The notes beneath the pieces are model-generated. The model searched no databases, had not been told where the DNA came from, and saw nothing but the letters and a program-made list of their open reading frames with translations. Below are positions 44,694 to 53,836 of a DNA stretch of 64,000 nt, piece by piece. The position numbers and the translations under genes are program-made. How positions within the stretch are numbered: position 1 is the stretch's first letter; each line of letters begins with the position of its first letter. Origin of the DNA: JAHFTY01 sp964584785 (GTDB lineage: Bacteria; Acidobacteriota; Terriglobia; 20CM-2-55-15). The DNA lies in the NCBI GenBank assembly GCA_964584785.1, contig CAZPBY010000033.1:1-64000 (forward strand), given 5' to 3'.

Positions 44694-44957
44694 GTGCAGG
44701 AGAAAGACTTCTTCGACGAAAAAACCGAAACGCGGCCGATGTCGTTGCGGTGCCCGCAGTGCCGGCAGGATTCCGAATACCAAATCCGTTGGATTCGCCG
44801 AACGAAGAAACGAGGCCTGCCTCGCGGCGCCGACGCAGATGATCAGGCCCGATTCCGGAATGCGCGCGATTACATGATTCGAGTCGACGACATCGTGGCC
44901 TGCCTGAAATGCCGCAAGCGGATCGAGATCACGAGCAAGAGCGTCGTCCTATTATGA
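44694..44957 (+). CDS. Small zinc-ribbon protein, unknown
   Basis: 87 residues from a GTG at 44694 that directly follows the fumC stop; AAAGGAGAG at the end of fumC is a strong ribosome site for it. Two CxxC pairs (LRCPQCRQDS and VACLKCRKRI) bracket a basic, Arg/Asp-rich middle, as expected for one zinc-ribbon. Its last bases overlap the end of the convergent selenoprotein gene. No function known. Confidence 0.7.
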   Translation: MQEKDFFDEKTETRPMSLRCPQCRQDSEYQIRWIRRTKKRGLPRGADADDQARFRNARDYMIRVDDIVACLKCRKRIEITSKSVVLL

Positions 44958-45623
44958 AGGATATTCCTTTGTGACGATTGTTCCCGGCTCAACGGGATAG
45001 TGGAGAAGTCCAAACGCGTCGCGCAGAATTCTCAGTTGAAATTCCGGATCGTTGGGCCGGCCGAGAGATTCTCCGGGCTGGAACGGTTTGGGATACAGCG
45101 CACGCGGCGGAACCGCTTGTTCAGACTCCGTGGGCGAAACCGTAATCAGAATCGTCGATATTCCCTGACTTTCAATGGCGCGCTGAATCGTGACGACCGT
45201 CCGATGACAAAGCGGTCAGCCGCCGGTCAAAAGCACAACGTCCGGACGCGTCTGCAACACTGTCCGGGCGATCTCCCAACTCGTCTGCTCCTTCAGCTTC
45301 CGCAACTCGGTCGTGAGTCCCATCGAGATGTGATACTCGGAGAGCTGTCCGATTTCGCCCGCCGTGGCAAGTTCGTGCAGGCGATCGAGCGGAAACATGA
45401 TGTTGGCGTCGAGCGCTCCTTTGGAAGTGTCGAAATGGCCGGGGACAAAACGAATCCGGCGCGTTTCGGTCCCGTCCGGAATGAGCCGAAAAGTCGGATC
45501 ATTGTCCGTGAAGGGTTCCGTACCTTCAATGTACGCGCCCGCTGTTGAAACCAGCGTGAGGCGGCAGTCTTTGAGATCACGCCGCAAGCGCGTGTACGGC
45601 GTGCATGCCCGTGCAATTTCCAT
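44952..45623 (-). CDS. GrdB/PrdB-like selenoprotein with UPLC motif (UGA read as Sec)
   Basis: Taken as ordinary code the frame ends at the TGA at 45218-45216. Read through, it continues in the same frame for 87 further codons to a TAA at 44954-44952, giving 223 residues with Sec at position 136. The join reads VVLLTGG-U-PLCHRTVVTIQR, a U-x-x-C redox motif right after a beta-strand and glycine turn. The part after UGA is clearly protein-like (AIESQGISTILITVSPTESE). Sequence style matches the glycine/sarcosine/betaine and D-proline reductase selenoprotein B superfamily. Short members exist in aerobes without known substrate. The start at 45623 (MEIARACTPYTRLRRD) avoids overlap with the repeat upstream. 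Confidence 0.85.
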
Positions 45624-45641
45624 TTGAGACGCAGTTGAGCG

Positions 45642-45706
45642 AATTCCGGGGACGCACACCGGAATTATCTGAAACCCTCAATAATTCCGGTGTGCGTCCC
45701 CGAATT
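45642..45706. repeat. REP-like palindrome between the two selenoprotein genes
   Basis: Left arm 45642-45668 and right arm 45681-45706 are reverse complements apart from one extra C, with a 12-base loop. The core is GGGGACGCACACCGGAATTA and its complement. This looks like a dispersed palindromic element. It could also act as a processing or termination hairpin between the peroxiredoxin and GrdB-like genes. Confidence 0.85.
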
Positions 45707-45711
45707 TCCCA

Positions 45712-46191
45712 CTAACCTTGAATCTTTCTCAGCTCATCAAACAGAACTGAATTCTTCGGCTGGTCGCCAATCGCATGAATATCGATGTAGCGGATCTTTC
45801 CTTGCTTGTCGATGATGAAGATTGCGCGCTCTGTGAAACCCTCCGCTCGAAGAACGCCAAATTTGAGAGCGGTGTGCCCGTGAGGCCAGAAATCGCTGAC
45901 CAACGGATACGAAATACCGCCAAGCGATTTGGCCCACGCTTTAATCGTTGGGATGGTGTCGATACTGATGCCCAGCACCTGGGCATTATACCGGTCGAAT
46001 TCGGGAGTGTCCTCCTCGTACGCCGGCATCTGCAGCGTTCAAACCGGTGTAAACGCCAGTGGGTAGAAGGCGAGGACCACGTTCTTCTTGCCGCGGTAGT
46101 CGGACAGTTGAACATCCTTGTCCAAATGCGACTTCAACGTGAAATCCGGCGCGTCTTCTCCCACTCTAGGTGCATTCACGTCTTTGGCCAT
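45712..46191 (-). CDS. Selenocysteine peroxiredoxin (PrxU-like; UGA read as Sec)
   Basis: The minus strand codes 159 residues from the ATG at 46191 (MAKDVNAPRVGEDAPDFTLK) if the TGA at 46041-46039 is read as Sec51. The active site then reads FYPLAFTPV-U-TLQMPAY; ordinary 1-Cys/BCP/AhpE-type peroxiredoxins have TPVCT here. Downstream follow the expected thioredoxin-fold strands (QVLGISIDTIPTIKAWAKSL, ERAIFIIDKQGKIRYIDIHA). The protein contains no cysteine at all, so any reductant must attack the Se directly. It reduces hydrogen peroxide or organic peroxides. A GAGGTG ribosome site precedes the ATG. Sec-containing peroxiredoxins are known, for example from Eubacterium acidaminophilum. Confidence 0.9.
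46020..46041 (-). promoter_or_regulatory. Candidate bacterial SECIS hairpin after the Prx UGA
   Basis: Directly after the UGA the mRNA can fold ACGCUG with CGGCGU (six pairs, one G-U) around a seven-base loop CAGAUGC. Bacterial SECIS elements lie immediately 3' of the UGA inside the coding region. The loop sequence is not a textbook match, so this is tentative. Confidence 0.35.
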
Positions 46192-46309
46192 GTTCACCTC
46201 AGCAGGAAGTTAGTAACTGTCGTCACCTTTATTATGCACGGTTCCAGCGGCGTGGTCGAAGCTTTCAAGCAGACAGCCTCACCTGCGTGCGAATACAATT
46301 CGATGCCAC

Positions 46310-47176
46310 ATGGTGCGAACCGTCATTCTCGGCGCAAATGGCCAGCTCGGGAGCGATCTCACGAGAGCGCTCGCCGGCAGTGACGTGGTGCCTTTCACGC
46401 GCGAGGATTTCGACGTGACGGATTACCCGAAGACGCGCGCTGCAATTGCAAAAGCCTCGCCTCAAGACATCGTCAACACGACCGCTTTCCATCGCGTCGA
46501 TGACTGTGAGACCCAGGCTGAAACCGCGTATTCCGTCAACGTGCTCGCGCTTCTCAATTTGGTTCGAATCGCGAACGATATCGGCGCACGACTCGTTCAC
46601 TTCAGCACGGATTATGTCTTCGATGGAGCATCGAAGCTTCCGTACACCGAGGAGAGCGCGCCGATGCCGCTGAGCGTCTACGGCAACTCAAAACTCGCCG
46701 GCGAATACATCGTCCGAACAACCGCGAAACGGTATCTCCTGATTCGAACGGGCGGGCTTTACGGTGTCGCCGGCAGTCGAGGCAAGGGCGGGAACTTTGT
46801 GGAGACCATGATCGGAAAGGCGCGGTCGGGCGATCACATTCGAGTCGTCGCCGATCAAATCATCACTCCGACATACACTGGGGATCTTGCAGCACAGATC
46901 GCTCTCATGCTCGAGAATGATTTGCTGGGCCTCTGCCACGCGACGAATGAAGGTTCGTGCTCGTGGTACGAATTCGCTCAAGCGGTCTTTCAAATGTCCG
47001 GGCTGAAGGCGGACCTCTCACCCACCACCAGCGATTTGTACAAGACACCCGCAATTCGGCCGAAATTCTCGGTTCTCGAGAATGCTCGCCTGAAGAAGTC
47101 CGGACTCAATCGCATGCGACACTGGCGCGACGCACTGGCGTTGTACTTCCAGGACAAAAAGAGCCGGAGTGGATGA
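46310..47176 (+). CDS. rfbD: dTDP-4-dehydrorhamnose reductase
   Basis: 288 residues. Cofactor motif ILGANGQLGSDL, STDYVFDGASKLPYTE, and the catalytic YxxxK in SVYGNSKLAGEYI, all standard for RfbD/RmlD. It makes dTDP-rhamnose, the donor for rhamnose in surface polysaccharide. The stop overlaps the next glycosyltransferase gene start. No rfbA, B or C is in the window. Confidence 0.88.
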   Translation: MVRTVILGANGQLGSDLTRALAGSDVVPFTREDFDVTDYPKTRAAIAKASPQDIVNTTAFHRVDDCETQAETAYSVNVLALLNLVRIANDIGARLVHFSTDYVFDGASKLPYTEESAPMPLSVYGNSKLAGEYIVRTTAKRYLLIRTGGLYGVAGSRGKGGNFVETMIGKARSGDHIRVVADQIITPTYTGDLAAQIALMLENDLLGLCHATNEGSCSWYEFAQAVFQMSGLKADLSPTTSDLYKTPAIRPKFSVLENARLKKSGLNRMRHWRDALALYFQDKKSRSG

Positions 47177-48324
47177 ACACTGAGAAGCTCCGCGCGCTGC
47201 CTTACGTTGCTGTGCTCCTTCCTGTCGATGTGATCGTTGCTGGTTCGCTTTTGTTCGCAGTTCTCGCCACAGTGCTCGTGGCAACATTTCGGCACGGAGC
47301 CCGTCGCTCCGCTCGGGGTTCTGAAAAGCCGCGGCCGGGGGGCACCGTGCAGAACCCGGAGCGGAGCAACGGGCTTCGTGGCGTTACGATTCAGATACTG
47401 AACTGGGACGGCAAGCACTTGCTCGCCGAGTGCCTTCCTTCCGTATTGCAGGCGGTTGGCGAGGCCGGCGGTGAGCATCGAGTTGTTGTAGTCGACAATG
47501 GATCGAGCGACGGAAGCGTCCAGTTCGTTCGCGACAACTTCCCCCAGGTTCGCATTTTGGCGCTCGACCGCAATTACGGCTTCGTTGAAGGAAATGACCG
47601 GGGCATCCGTCAGGCGGAAACGGACATCGTCGTCCTGCTCAACAACGACATGATCGTCGATCGCCATTTTCTAAAACCGCTGATCGATGGTTTCATCGAC
47701 AATTCCGTCTTCACGGTCACGTCGCAGGTCTTCTTCGAAGACACTTCGCGTCACCGCGCCGAAACCGGCAACACCCGGGCAAAATTCGATCGAGGCTTTT
47801 TCACCGTCTGGCACGCTTCGGTCGATGCCGCCGATGAACGGCGAGCCACAATGCCCGTCTTCTGGGCCGGCGGCGGATCGTGCGCAATCGATCGCGAGAA
47901 GTATCTCGAAGTCGGCGGCCTCGACGATCTCTATCATCCGTTTTACGTCGAGGACACCGATCTTTCTTATCGGGCCTGGAAACGTGGCTGGAAATGTCTG
48001 CTCGCGCCGGCGAGTCGTGTCGTGCACAAGCATCGCGCGACAAGCGGACGAAAATTCACAACAGAGTATGTGGAGAACACGACTCGTCGAAACCTGTATC
48101 TCTTCATCTGGAAGAACGTCACCGACGCTTCAATGATCATCGAACACCTCATGAACCTGCCGCGAATTCATGGTCGCGGCACGATGCTGGCTGGCGGAAG
48201 CTTTGAAGTTCGTGCGTATCTGCGCGCCGTGGCGAAGCTGCCTGCGGCGCTTTCTCGACGTTTCAGTCAGTCCGGCAGCTTCTTTGTCAGCGACCGGGAT
48301 GTTCTCGCGCGGAGCTCCGTGTGA
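47173..48324 (+). CDS. Family 2 glycosyltransferase, membrane-anchored
   Basis: 383 residues from the ATG at 47173. One N-terminal transmembrane helix (about 10-37) and then a GT-A domain: TIQILNWDGKHLLAECLPSV, VVVDNGSSDGSVQFV, DIVVLLNNDMIVD and FYVEDTDLSYRAWKRGWKC. This layout is that of rhamnosyl- and related transferases acting at the inner membrane. It overlaps rfbD and the next gene by four bases each, so this is a translationally coupled cluster. Confidence 0.88.
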   Translation: MNTEKLRALPYVAVLLPVDVIVAGSLLFAVLATVLVATFRHGARRSARGSEKPRPGGTVQNPERSNGLRGVTIQILNWDGKHLLAECLPSVLQAVGEAGGEHRVVVVDNGSSDGSVQFVRDNFPQVRILALDRNYGFVEGNDRGIRQAETDIVVLLNNDMIVDRHFLKPLIDGFIDNSVFTVTSQVFFEDTSRHRAETGNTRAKFDRGFFTVWHASVDAADERRATMPVFWAGGGSCAIDREKYLEVGGLDDLYHPFYVEDTDLSYRAWKRGWKCLLAPASRVVHKHRATSGRKFTTEYVENTTRRNLYLFIWKNVTDASMIIEHLMNLPRIHGRGTMLAGGSFEVRAYLRAVAKLPAALSRRFSQSGSFFVSDRDVLARSSV

Positions 48325-49463
48325 ACGTCTTGATGCTGTGCGCCTACCCGCCCGTTCTCCACATGCATGGCGGCGGCGTTCGCATGTATCACAACATCCG
48401 TCTGCTCCGCGAGCATGGGCATGTCGTGCGCGTGATCAGCTTTGTGGAGAATGACCACGAGCGGCAACTTTTGCAATCCGTGGAACCGATTTGTGAATCC
48501 ATAACTCCGGTGCTTCGCATTCCGGACTTCAGTCCGCACTGGCTCTCGCTCGACCCGTTTCTGGTTCGCGAATTCACCACGCCGGAAATGCACGAAGCGA
48601 TCGATGCCATGTTCCGGAAACACACCGTCGACGTTCTTCAGTGCGAGTACCTGCAGATGGCGCAGTACAAACGTCGTGCTGTGCGATCCGTGCTGACGAT
48701 CCATGAAACCCTTTCGGCGAACGCGTACGGCGCATTCCGCCGCGACCCGGATCCGCTGACGAAATTCAAGCTGTATTACCGGTGGATGCAGATGCTGCGC
48801 TACGAAGTCCTGGCGACGCGACGATTCGATCGCGTGGTCACGATGACCGAGCACGATGCGAAATACTTGAAGTCTTATTCCTCGAAAGCCGACGTTCGAT
48901 CGATCCCGATAGGCATTGACGCGACCGAGTTCGCTCCGATTGCAGACGAGCCGGAACGTCCGCTGGAAGTCCTGTTCGTCGGTAATTTTCGCCACACTCC
49001 GAATGCCGAGGCCGCCGAGTTCCTTGTGAATCAAATCGCACCCTTCTTTCCGTCCATCCGGTTCGTTTTGCCCGGCAACAATGTTCCGCGTTGCTTGGAA
49101 GGCCGGCCAAACGTGGATTTCCCGGGATACGTCGCGGATACACGCGTCCTGTACCACCGGCCGAACACCATTGTTGTGGCTCCCTTGTTTTCGGGGACAG
49201 GTCAGCGCGTGAAGCTGCTTGAAGCTTTTTGCATGGGCTGCCCGGTGATCACGACGTCTGTCGGCGCGCTGGGTTTCCCGATTCGACAAGGCCGTGAAGC
49301 CATCGTTGCCGATACCGCCGATGCTTTTCGCGCGGCGCTGGCACAGTTGATGCCGTCGGAGACATTACGGAGGGCTCTGGGCGCCAACGCGCGGGAGATG
49401 ATCATCCGAAACTTCGATTGGAACCGAATCGGCAGTCAACTCGCAGCTTTGGTAGAAAACTAA
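48321..49463 (+). CDS. GT4-type glycosyltransferase
   Basis: 380 residues from a GTG at 48321 (MNVLMLCAYPPVLHMHGGGV). GT-B fold: N-terminal HGGGVRMYHNIRLLREHGH, and C-terminal donor site GTGQRVKLLEAFCMGCPVIT with the LEVLFVGNFRHTPNAEAAEF segment opening that domain. The combination fits a retaining transferase of the GT4/GT1 group. Substrate not known. Coupled to the GT2 gene. Confidence 0.88.
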   Translation: MNVLMLCAYPPVLHMHGGGVRMYHNIRLLREHGHVVRVISFVENDHERQLLQSVEPICESITPVLRIPDFSPHWLSLDPFLVREFTTPEMHEAIDAMFRKHTVDVLQCEYLQMAQYKRRAVRSVLTIHETLSANAYGAFRRDPDPLTKFKLYYRWMQMLRYEVLATRRFDRVVTMTEHDAKYLKSYSSKADVRSIPIGIDATEFAPIADEPERPLEVLFVGNFRHTPNAEAAEFLVNQIAPFFPSIRFVLPGNNVPRCLEGRPNVDFPGYVADTRVLYHRPNTIVVAPLFSGTGQRVKLLEAFCMGCPVITTSVGALGFPIRQGREAIVADTADAFRAALAQLMPSETLRRALGANAREMIIRNFDWNRIGSQLAALVEN

Positions 49464-50405
49464 ATGCTCAATTCGACTCACACGCTGGTTGGCTTCGCGC
49501 TTGCGCAGTCGGGGCTGAACCGATGGGCGCCCTACGCAACGGCGACAGCGGTCATCGCTTCGAATCTGCCCGACGTCGATATCGTGACGATGTTTTTCGG
49601 TACGGCCACGTATCTCGATTTCCATCGAGGATTCACTCACTCGCTCCTCGGTATTCCGATTCTTTCGGCGATTCTGGCTGCAGTGATGAGCATCCGCGGG
49701 CCTCGAGCGTTCTGGAAACATTTTTCGGTCGCGCTGATCGTGATGTTGACTCATCCGCTCCTGGATTGGACAAATACGTACGGAGTGCGTCCGCTGCAGC
49801 CATTTAACGGACGGTGGTTTTATGGGGATCTGCTTTTCGTGTTTGATCCTTACCTGGACTTGATCCTGTTGGCAGCGGTTATCACAAGTTACCATGCCGG
49901 CCGCGGGCGTCCGTATGTTCCAAAAGTCGGGATCATCCTGGCTGTCGTCTACGTCGCCGGACTTGTTGAGCTTCGATCCATCGCACGGGGGCTGTTCGCA
50001 ACGCATTTCGCGGATACTCGAGTCATACAGTCGACCGTTGGTCCGGAATTCTTGACGCCGTTTGAGTGGACCGGGTTCATTGAAAGTCCAACGGACGTGT
50101 CGAGCGTGACGATCGATGTGTGGACTCATACCATTCGTCCACTGGCCAGCGTCCCGAAAGCGACCGAATCTGCAATCACCCGGGCAGCGATGTCCACCTA
50201 TACGGGGTCTGTGTTTCGAAGCTTCGCGCGGTTTCCGGTTACACGGGTCTCGAACACGGGATCGGGTTATCGTGTGCTGCTGATTGACCTGACATTCTTC
50301 CGTCCGCCTGGTCAGACGGCGCTCTCCGCCGAGATACTCCTGGACGCAACCCTCCACGTTGCGAGCGAATCGATAAGTTTCGTCCGTCCTATCTCGCGGC
50401 CCTGA
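49464..50405 (+). CDS. Membrane-bound metal-dependent hydrolase (YdjM/DUF457-like)
   Basis: 313 residues. Conserved His/Asp patches lie in MLNSTHTLVGFALAQSG, SNLPDVDIV, FHRGFTHSLLGIP, LTHPLLDWTNTYGVRP and VFDPYLDLILL, between transmembrane helices. The C-terminal part (about 200-313) is soluble. Family members are annotated as inner-membrane metal-dependent hydrolases. The ATG directly follows the stop of the glycosyltransferase gene. The target may be a lipid or polysaccharide precursor, but this is a guess from context. Confidence 0.82.
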   Translation: MLNSTHTLVGFALAQSGLNRWAPYATATAVIASNLPDVDIVTMFFGTATYLDFHRGFTHSLLGIPILSAILAAVMSIRGPRAFWKHFSVALIVMLTHPLLDWTNTYGVRPLQPFNGRWFYGDLLFVFDPYLDLILLAAVITSYHAGRGRPYVPKVGIILAVVYVAGLVELRSIARGLFATHFADTRVIQSTVGPEFLTPFEWTGFIESPTDVSSVTIDVWTHTIRPLASVPKATESAITRAAMSTYTGSVFRSFARFPVTRVSNTGSGYRVLLIDLTFFRPPGQTALSAEILLDATLHVASESISFVRPISRP

Positions 50406-50533
50406 CCTCTCCGGCCGAGACTACCCACCTCTGGACTTAAAACCCACGTCGGAGTAGCTTTACCGCAATTGGGACTTTGTCCACATCCTGAGCACGATGC
50501 TCGCTTTGTCTCTGGAAAGGAGCAGGTGAATAA

Positions 50534-53500
50534 ATGAGAAGGTGGAACTGGAAAATAGCTCTCCTTATGTTGGTTGTTCTGGCATGGAGCACTGGTGCAT
50601 TCGCACAGAATCGCGGAACGATCACCGGCCGCGTTACTGATGAAAGCGGCGCAGTGGTTCCGGGCGTTTCAATCAAGGTCGGCAACGTCAACACAGGCGT
50701 CGCACGTGACACGCTCACGAACGAAACCGGCGTTTACTCGGTCGAACTTCTTCCCGTCGGGGAATACCGCGTCGAAGCGGAGTTAACCGGCTTCAAGAAA
50801 GAAGTCCGTTCAGGCCTGAATCTGACGGTCGATCAGGTGGCACGCATCGATTTCACTTTGAAAGTCGGGGCCGCCAGCGAGGTGGTCGAGGTCACCGGAA
50901 GCACGCCGCTGGTTCAAACAGACAATTCATCCCTGGGCGCGGTCATCGAGGATCGTAAAGTCGTCGATCTGCCGTTAAACGGACGCGATTTTTCGGCGCT
51001 GACATACCTCGTTCCTGGCGCTTTCGTACCCAGTCAGGGTTCCGCATTGGGATATCGCGGCGGATTCACGACCGGTGGCGTCGCCGAAGACGCTAATCAA
51101 TTTATCCTTGATGGCATCAACAATAACGGAACGGGCACGATGGAAATCGGCGCTCGAGTCAACATCGATGCTCTTCAGGAATTCAAGATCGAGACCAGCA
51201 CGTACTCTGCACAACTGGGCCGCTTCGGCGGCGCTCAGGTAACCGCGGTGACGAAGTCCGGCACGAACCAGGTGCACGGAACCGGCTTCTTCTTCACACG
51301 CAACAGCGCGATCGACGCGCGAAACGTTTTCGACGATCCGCCGTGCGACGAGTTTGGTTCGATTACTCCGAGGCCGCGCTGCATCGACAAACTGCCCCCG
51401 TTCAAACGTCATCAGTACGGCGGCACGATGGGCGGACCGATCGCGAAGAACAAGACGTTTTTCTTCGCCAGCTATCAAGGTCAGCGCCAGCAGAAGTTGA
51501 ACACGAGGCAAGCCACTGTCCCCCTGCCGCAGTTCTTCACCGGAGATTTGTCGGCGCGCCCTGTCCAGATTAAGGATCCGCTAACGGGTGTGAACTTCAC
51601 CAACAACCAAATACCCGCGAACCGCATCTGGTCGGGCGCGAAAGCCCTTTCGCAGTTCTGGCCGGCCCCGACACAGACTTTGTCGAGTGGCGTCGGCCTT
51701 GTCACATCGCTGCTGCCGGAACCGGACAACTTCAATCAGTTTTCGGTTCGTGTCGATCATCAGCTGACGCCGAAGAACTCGTTGTCCGTTGTTCACAATT
51801 ACTACTTCGAGAAGCTGATCGAATACGCGATTGCCGGAAACCCTCAGATCCCCGGGTTCGCGACTGCGAGCCAGCTCAAACCGCAATCCACTTCGTTCGG
51901 TTTGGTCACGATGATCAACAACACGACCGTTAATGAACTCCGACTCGGAGAAACCCGAATCAAGCGGAGCCGCTTCCAGGAAGTGTCTGATCGTGATTTC
52001 AACCAGACGCTCGGCATCACGGGCGTGACTGCGGACTTTCTCGGAATTGCCAAGGGCGTTCCGCGGTTCACGATTACCGGATTCGAGCCAATAGGCGATG
52101 CAACGAACATGCCCCAGCCGCGAGTCGATCAAACCTACTCGTTTGTCGAGACGATCAGCTTCCAGAAGGGTCTCCACTCGATTAAGGCGGGATTCGACTA
52201 TTACCTGCAGCAGATGAATCTGATCCTTGTAACTAATGGACGGGGCACATTTGCATTCCAGGGCAATACAATTTCGGGGGATCCGATGGCCGACTTTATT
52301 CTGGGCTATCCGTTCCAATCCTCCCGCAATCTCACGTTGGCGCAACCGGACGCGCATCCGCGCCGTACGTCGGTCGATGGGTTTCTGCAGGACGACTGGA
52401 AAATTCGCCCCAATCTCACCTTGAACCTTGGGGTTCGCTACGAAGTCGACGGCATCCTGCATGAGAAATACAACAAGATGGGAGATTTCGATCGCACGAC
52501 CGCCAGCTTCCGCGTCGTCAGCAAGGACAATCCCCTGCACCACGTCGACAAAAACAATATCGCGCCGCGCATCGGTTTCGCGTGGCGTCCGTTGCACACG
52601 AACGCTCTCGTGATTCGTGGCGGATACGGCGTCTTCTACACGATTGACGACCTGTGCGCATGCAACTTCTACTCATCGAATGCTCCGTTCTACAGGTCAG
52701 AGACATATCAGGCTACCGCAAACCTCATTTCGATGACGAATCCGTTCCCTGCTGCTCTTAGCCGTGCAGGCGCTGTGACGGGAGCGGGATACGATCCGTA
52801 TTACAAGACGGGTCAATACCAGCACTGGAACCTGGGCGTGGAGCGGGAACTGCCGGGCAAACTTGCGGTCAGCTTGTCGTACGAAGGCAAGAAAGGTACG
52901 CACCTTCAGCGCGACGGTACGATGAACATCAACCAGCCGGCCACTCCTCTGGCGGTAGCCAATGCGGCGCTCCGCGATTCTCTGCGGCCTTTCCCGGCGT
53001 TCGGTAACATCAGTTGGAGCGACGCAGGTGGTGACTCGATTTACCATGCCGGCCAGACGAAGGTTGAAAAGCGTTTCAGCGGAGGCCTTTCGTTTATCTT
53101 TGGTTACACGTTCAGCAAAGCAATCGACGATCTCGCCAGCTACCAGAACAACTACGATCAACGGCAAAGCCGCGGCCTGTCCAACGCCGACAATCGTCAT
53201 CGGCTCCAATACAGTTACGTTTACGATCTGCCGTTCGGGCCGGGTTCTCGTTACGCGTCCAATCTGACCGGACCGCTCGGCAAGATTGTGGGCGGATGGG
53301 AGATTTCCGGCATCTATGTCGCAAGGTCGGGCCAACCGTTCACACCGAGCTGGTCGGGGGACATTGCGAACATCGGCGCCACCAGCGTCCGACCGAATAT
53401 CGTCGGCGATTGGAGAATCGATAATCCAACTGCGGCGCAATGGTGGAATTCCGCAGCGTTCGTTGCGCCGGCCGCGGGTACTTTTGGAAACGCCGGCCGG

Positions 53501-53737
53501 AACATTCTGACAGGGCCCACGTACTGGAATACAGACCTGTCGCTGATGAAGAACACGAAGTTCATGGAGAACAGGAATCTTCAGCTCCGATTCGAGTTCT
53601 TTAATGCGATGAACCATCCGAACTTCGATCCGCCGAACAACGTGGTCAACAGTGGAACCTTCGGCCGCGTGACTACGGCGAACCAGAATCTTCAGAACGC
53701 CCGTCAGATCCAGCTCGGGGCGAAGATTCAGTTCTAG
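50534..53737 (+). CDS. TonB-dependent receptor with CarboxypepD_reg domain (Oar-like)
   Basis: 1067 residues. Signal peptide to about residue 29 (GAFAQ). A carboxypeptidase-regulatory-like domain (about 30-115: TITGRVTDESGAVVPGVSIK), plug domain (about 120-260: DLPLNGRDFSALTYLVPGAF), then a long beta-barrel ending LGAKIQF. A GGAAAGGAGCAGG ribosome site precedes the ATG. It is an outer-membrane active-transport barrel of the kind very numerous in Acidobacteriota; the ligand is unknown and there is no SusD partner. The four genes after it are exported redox or binding proteins. Confidence 0.93.
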   Translation: MRRWNWKIALLMLVVLAWSTGAFAQNRGTITGRVTDESGAVVPGVSIKVGNVNTGVARDTLTNETGVYSVELLPVGEYRVEAELTGFKKEVRSGLNLTVDQVARIDFTLKVGAASEVVEVTGSTPLVQTDNSSLGAVIEDRKVVDLPLNGRDFSALTYLVPGAFVPSQGSALGYRGGFTTGGVAEDANQFILDGINNNGTGTMEIGARVNIDALQEFKIETSTYSAQLGRFGGAQVTAVTKSGTNQVHGTGFFFTRNSAIDARNVFDDPPCDEFGSITPRPRCIDKLPPFKRHQYGGTMGGPIAKNKTFFFASYQGQRQQKLNTRQATVPLPQFFTGDLSARPVQIKDPLTGVNFTNNQIPANRIWSGAKALSQFWPAPTQTLSSGVGLVTSLLPEPDNFNQFSVRVDHQLTPKNSLSVVHNYYFEKLIEYAIAGNPQIPGFATASQLKPQSTSFGLVTMINNTTVNELRLGETRIKRSRFQEVSDRDFNQTLGITGVTADFLGIAKGVPRFTITGFEPIGDATNMPQPRVDQTYSFVETISFQKGLHSIKAGFDYYLQQMNLILVTNGRGTFAFQGNTISGDPMADFILGYPFQSSRNLTLAQPDAHPRRTSVDGFLQDDWKIRPNLTLNLGVRYEVDGILHEKYNKMGDFDRTTASFRVVSKDNPLHHVDKNNIAPRIGFAWRPLHTNALVIRGGYGVFYTIDDLCACNFYSSNAPFYRSETYQATANLISMTNPFPAALSRAGAVTGAGYDPYYKTGQYQHWNLGVERELPGKLAVSLSYEGKKGTHLQRDGTMNINQPATPLAVANAALRDSLRPFPAFGNISWSDAGGDSIYHAGQTKVEKRFSGGLSFIFGYTFSKAIDDLASYQNNYDQRQSRGLSNADNRHRLQYSYVYDLPFGPGSRYASNLTGPLGKIVGGWEISGIYVARSGQPFTPSWSGDIANIGATSVRPNIVGDWRIDNPTAAQWWNSAAFVAPAAGTFGNAGRNILTGPTYWNTDLSLMKNTKFMENRNLQLRFEFFNAMNHPNFDPPNNVVNSGTFGRVTTANQNLQNARQIQLGAKIQF

Positions 53738-53743
53738 TCCAGG

Positions 53744-53786
53744 GTGGCACGAAGCTCTTGGCTGGCATCGGCGGGCTTCGTGCCAC
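53744..53786. terminator. Hairpin after the TonB receptor gene
   Basis: GTGGCACGAAGC (53744-53755) and its exact complement (53775-53786) with a 19-base loop, seven bases after the receptor stop. No T-run follows, so it may be a REP-type palindrome rather than a true terminator. Confidence 0.6.
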
Positions 53787-53836
53787 TGGCTTCCGTGATA
53801 TGATTCCGCCTAAATAACGAGTGAGGAGACGTGTCG

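Noticed and set aside
52697..53617. A 306-codon minus-strand frame inside the TonB receptor
   Set aside because: Shadow of the receptor barrel region; composition is Arg/Val-rich without motifs.
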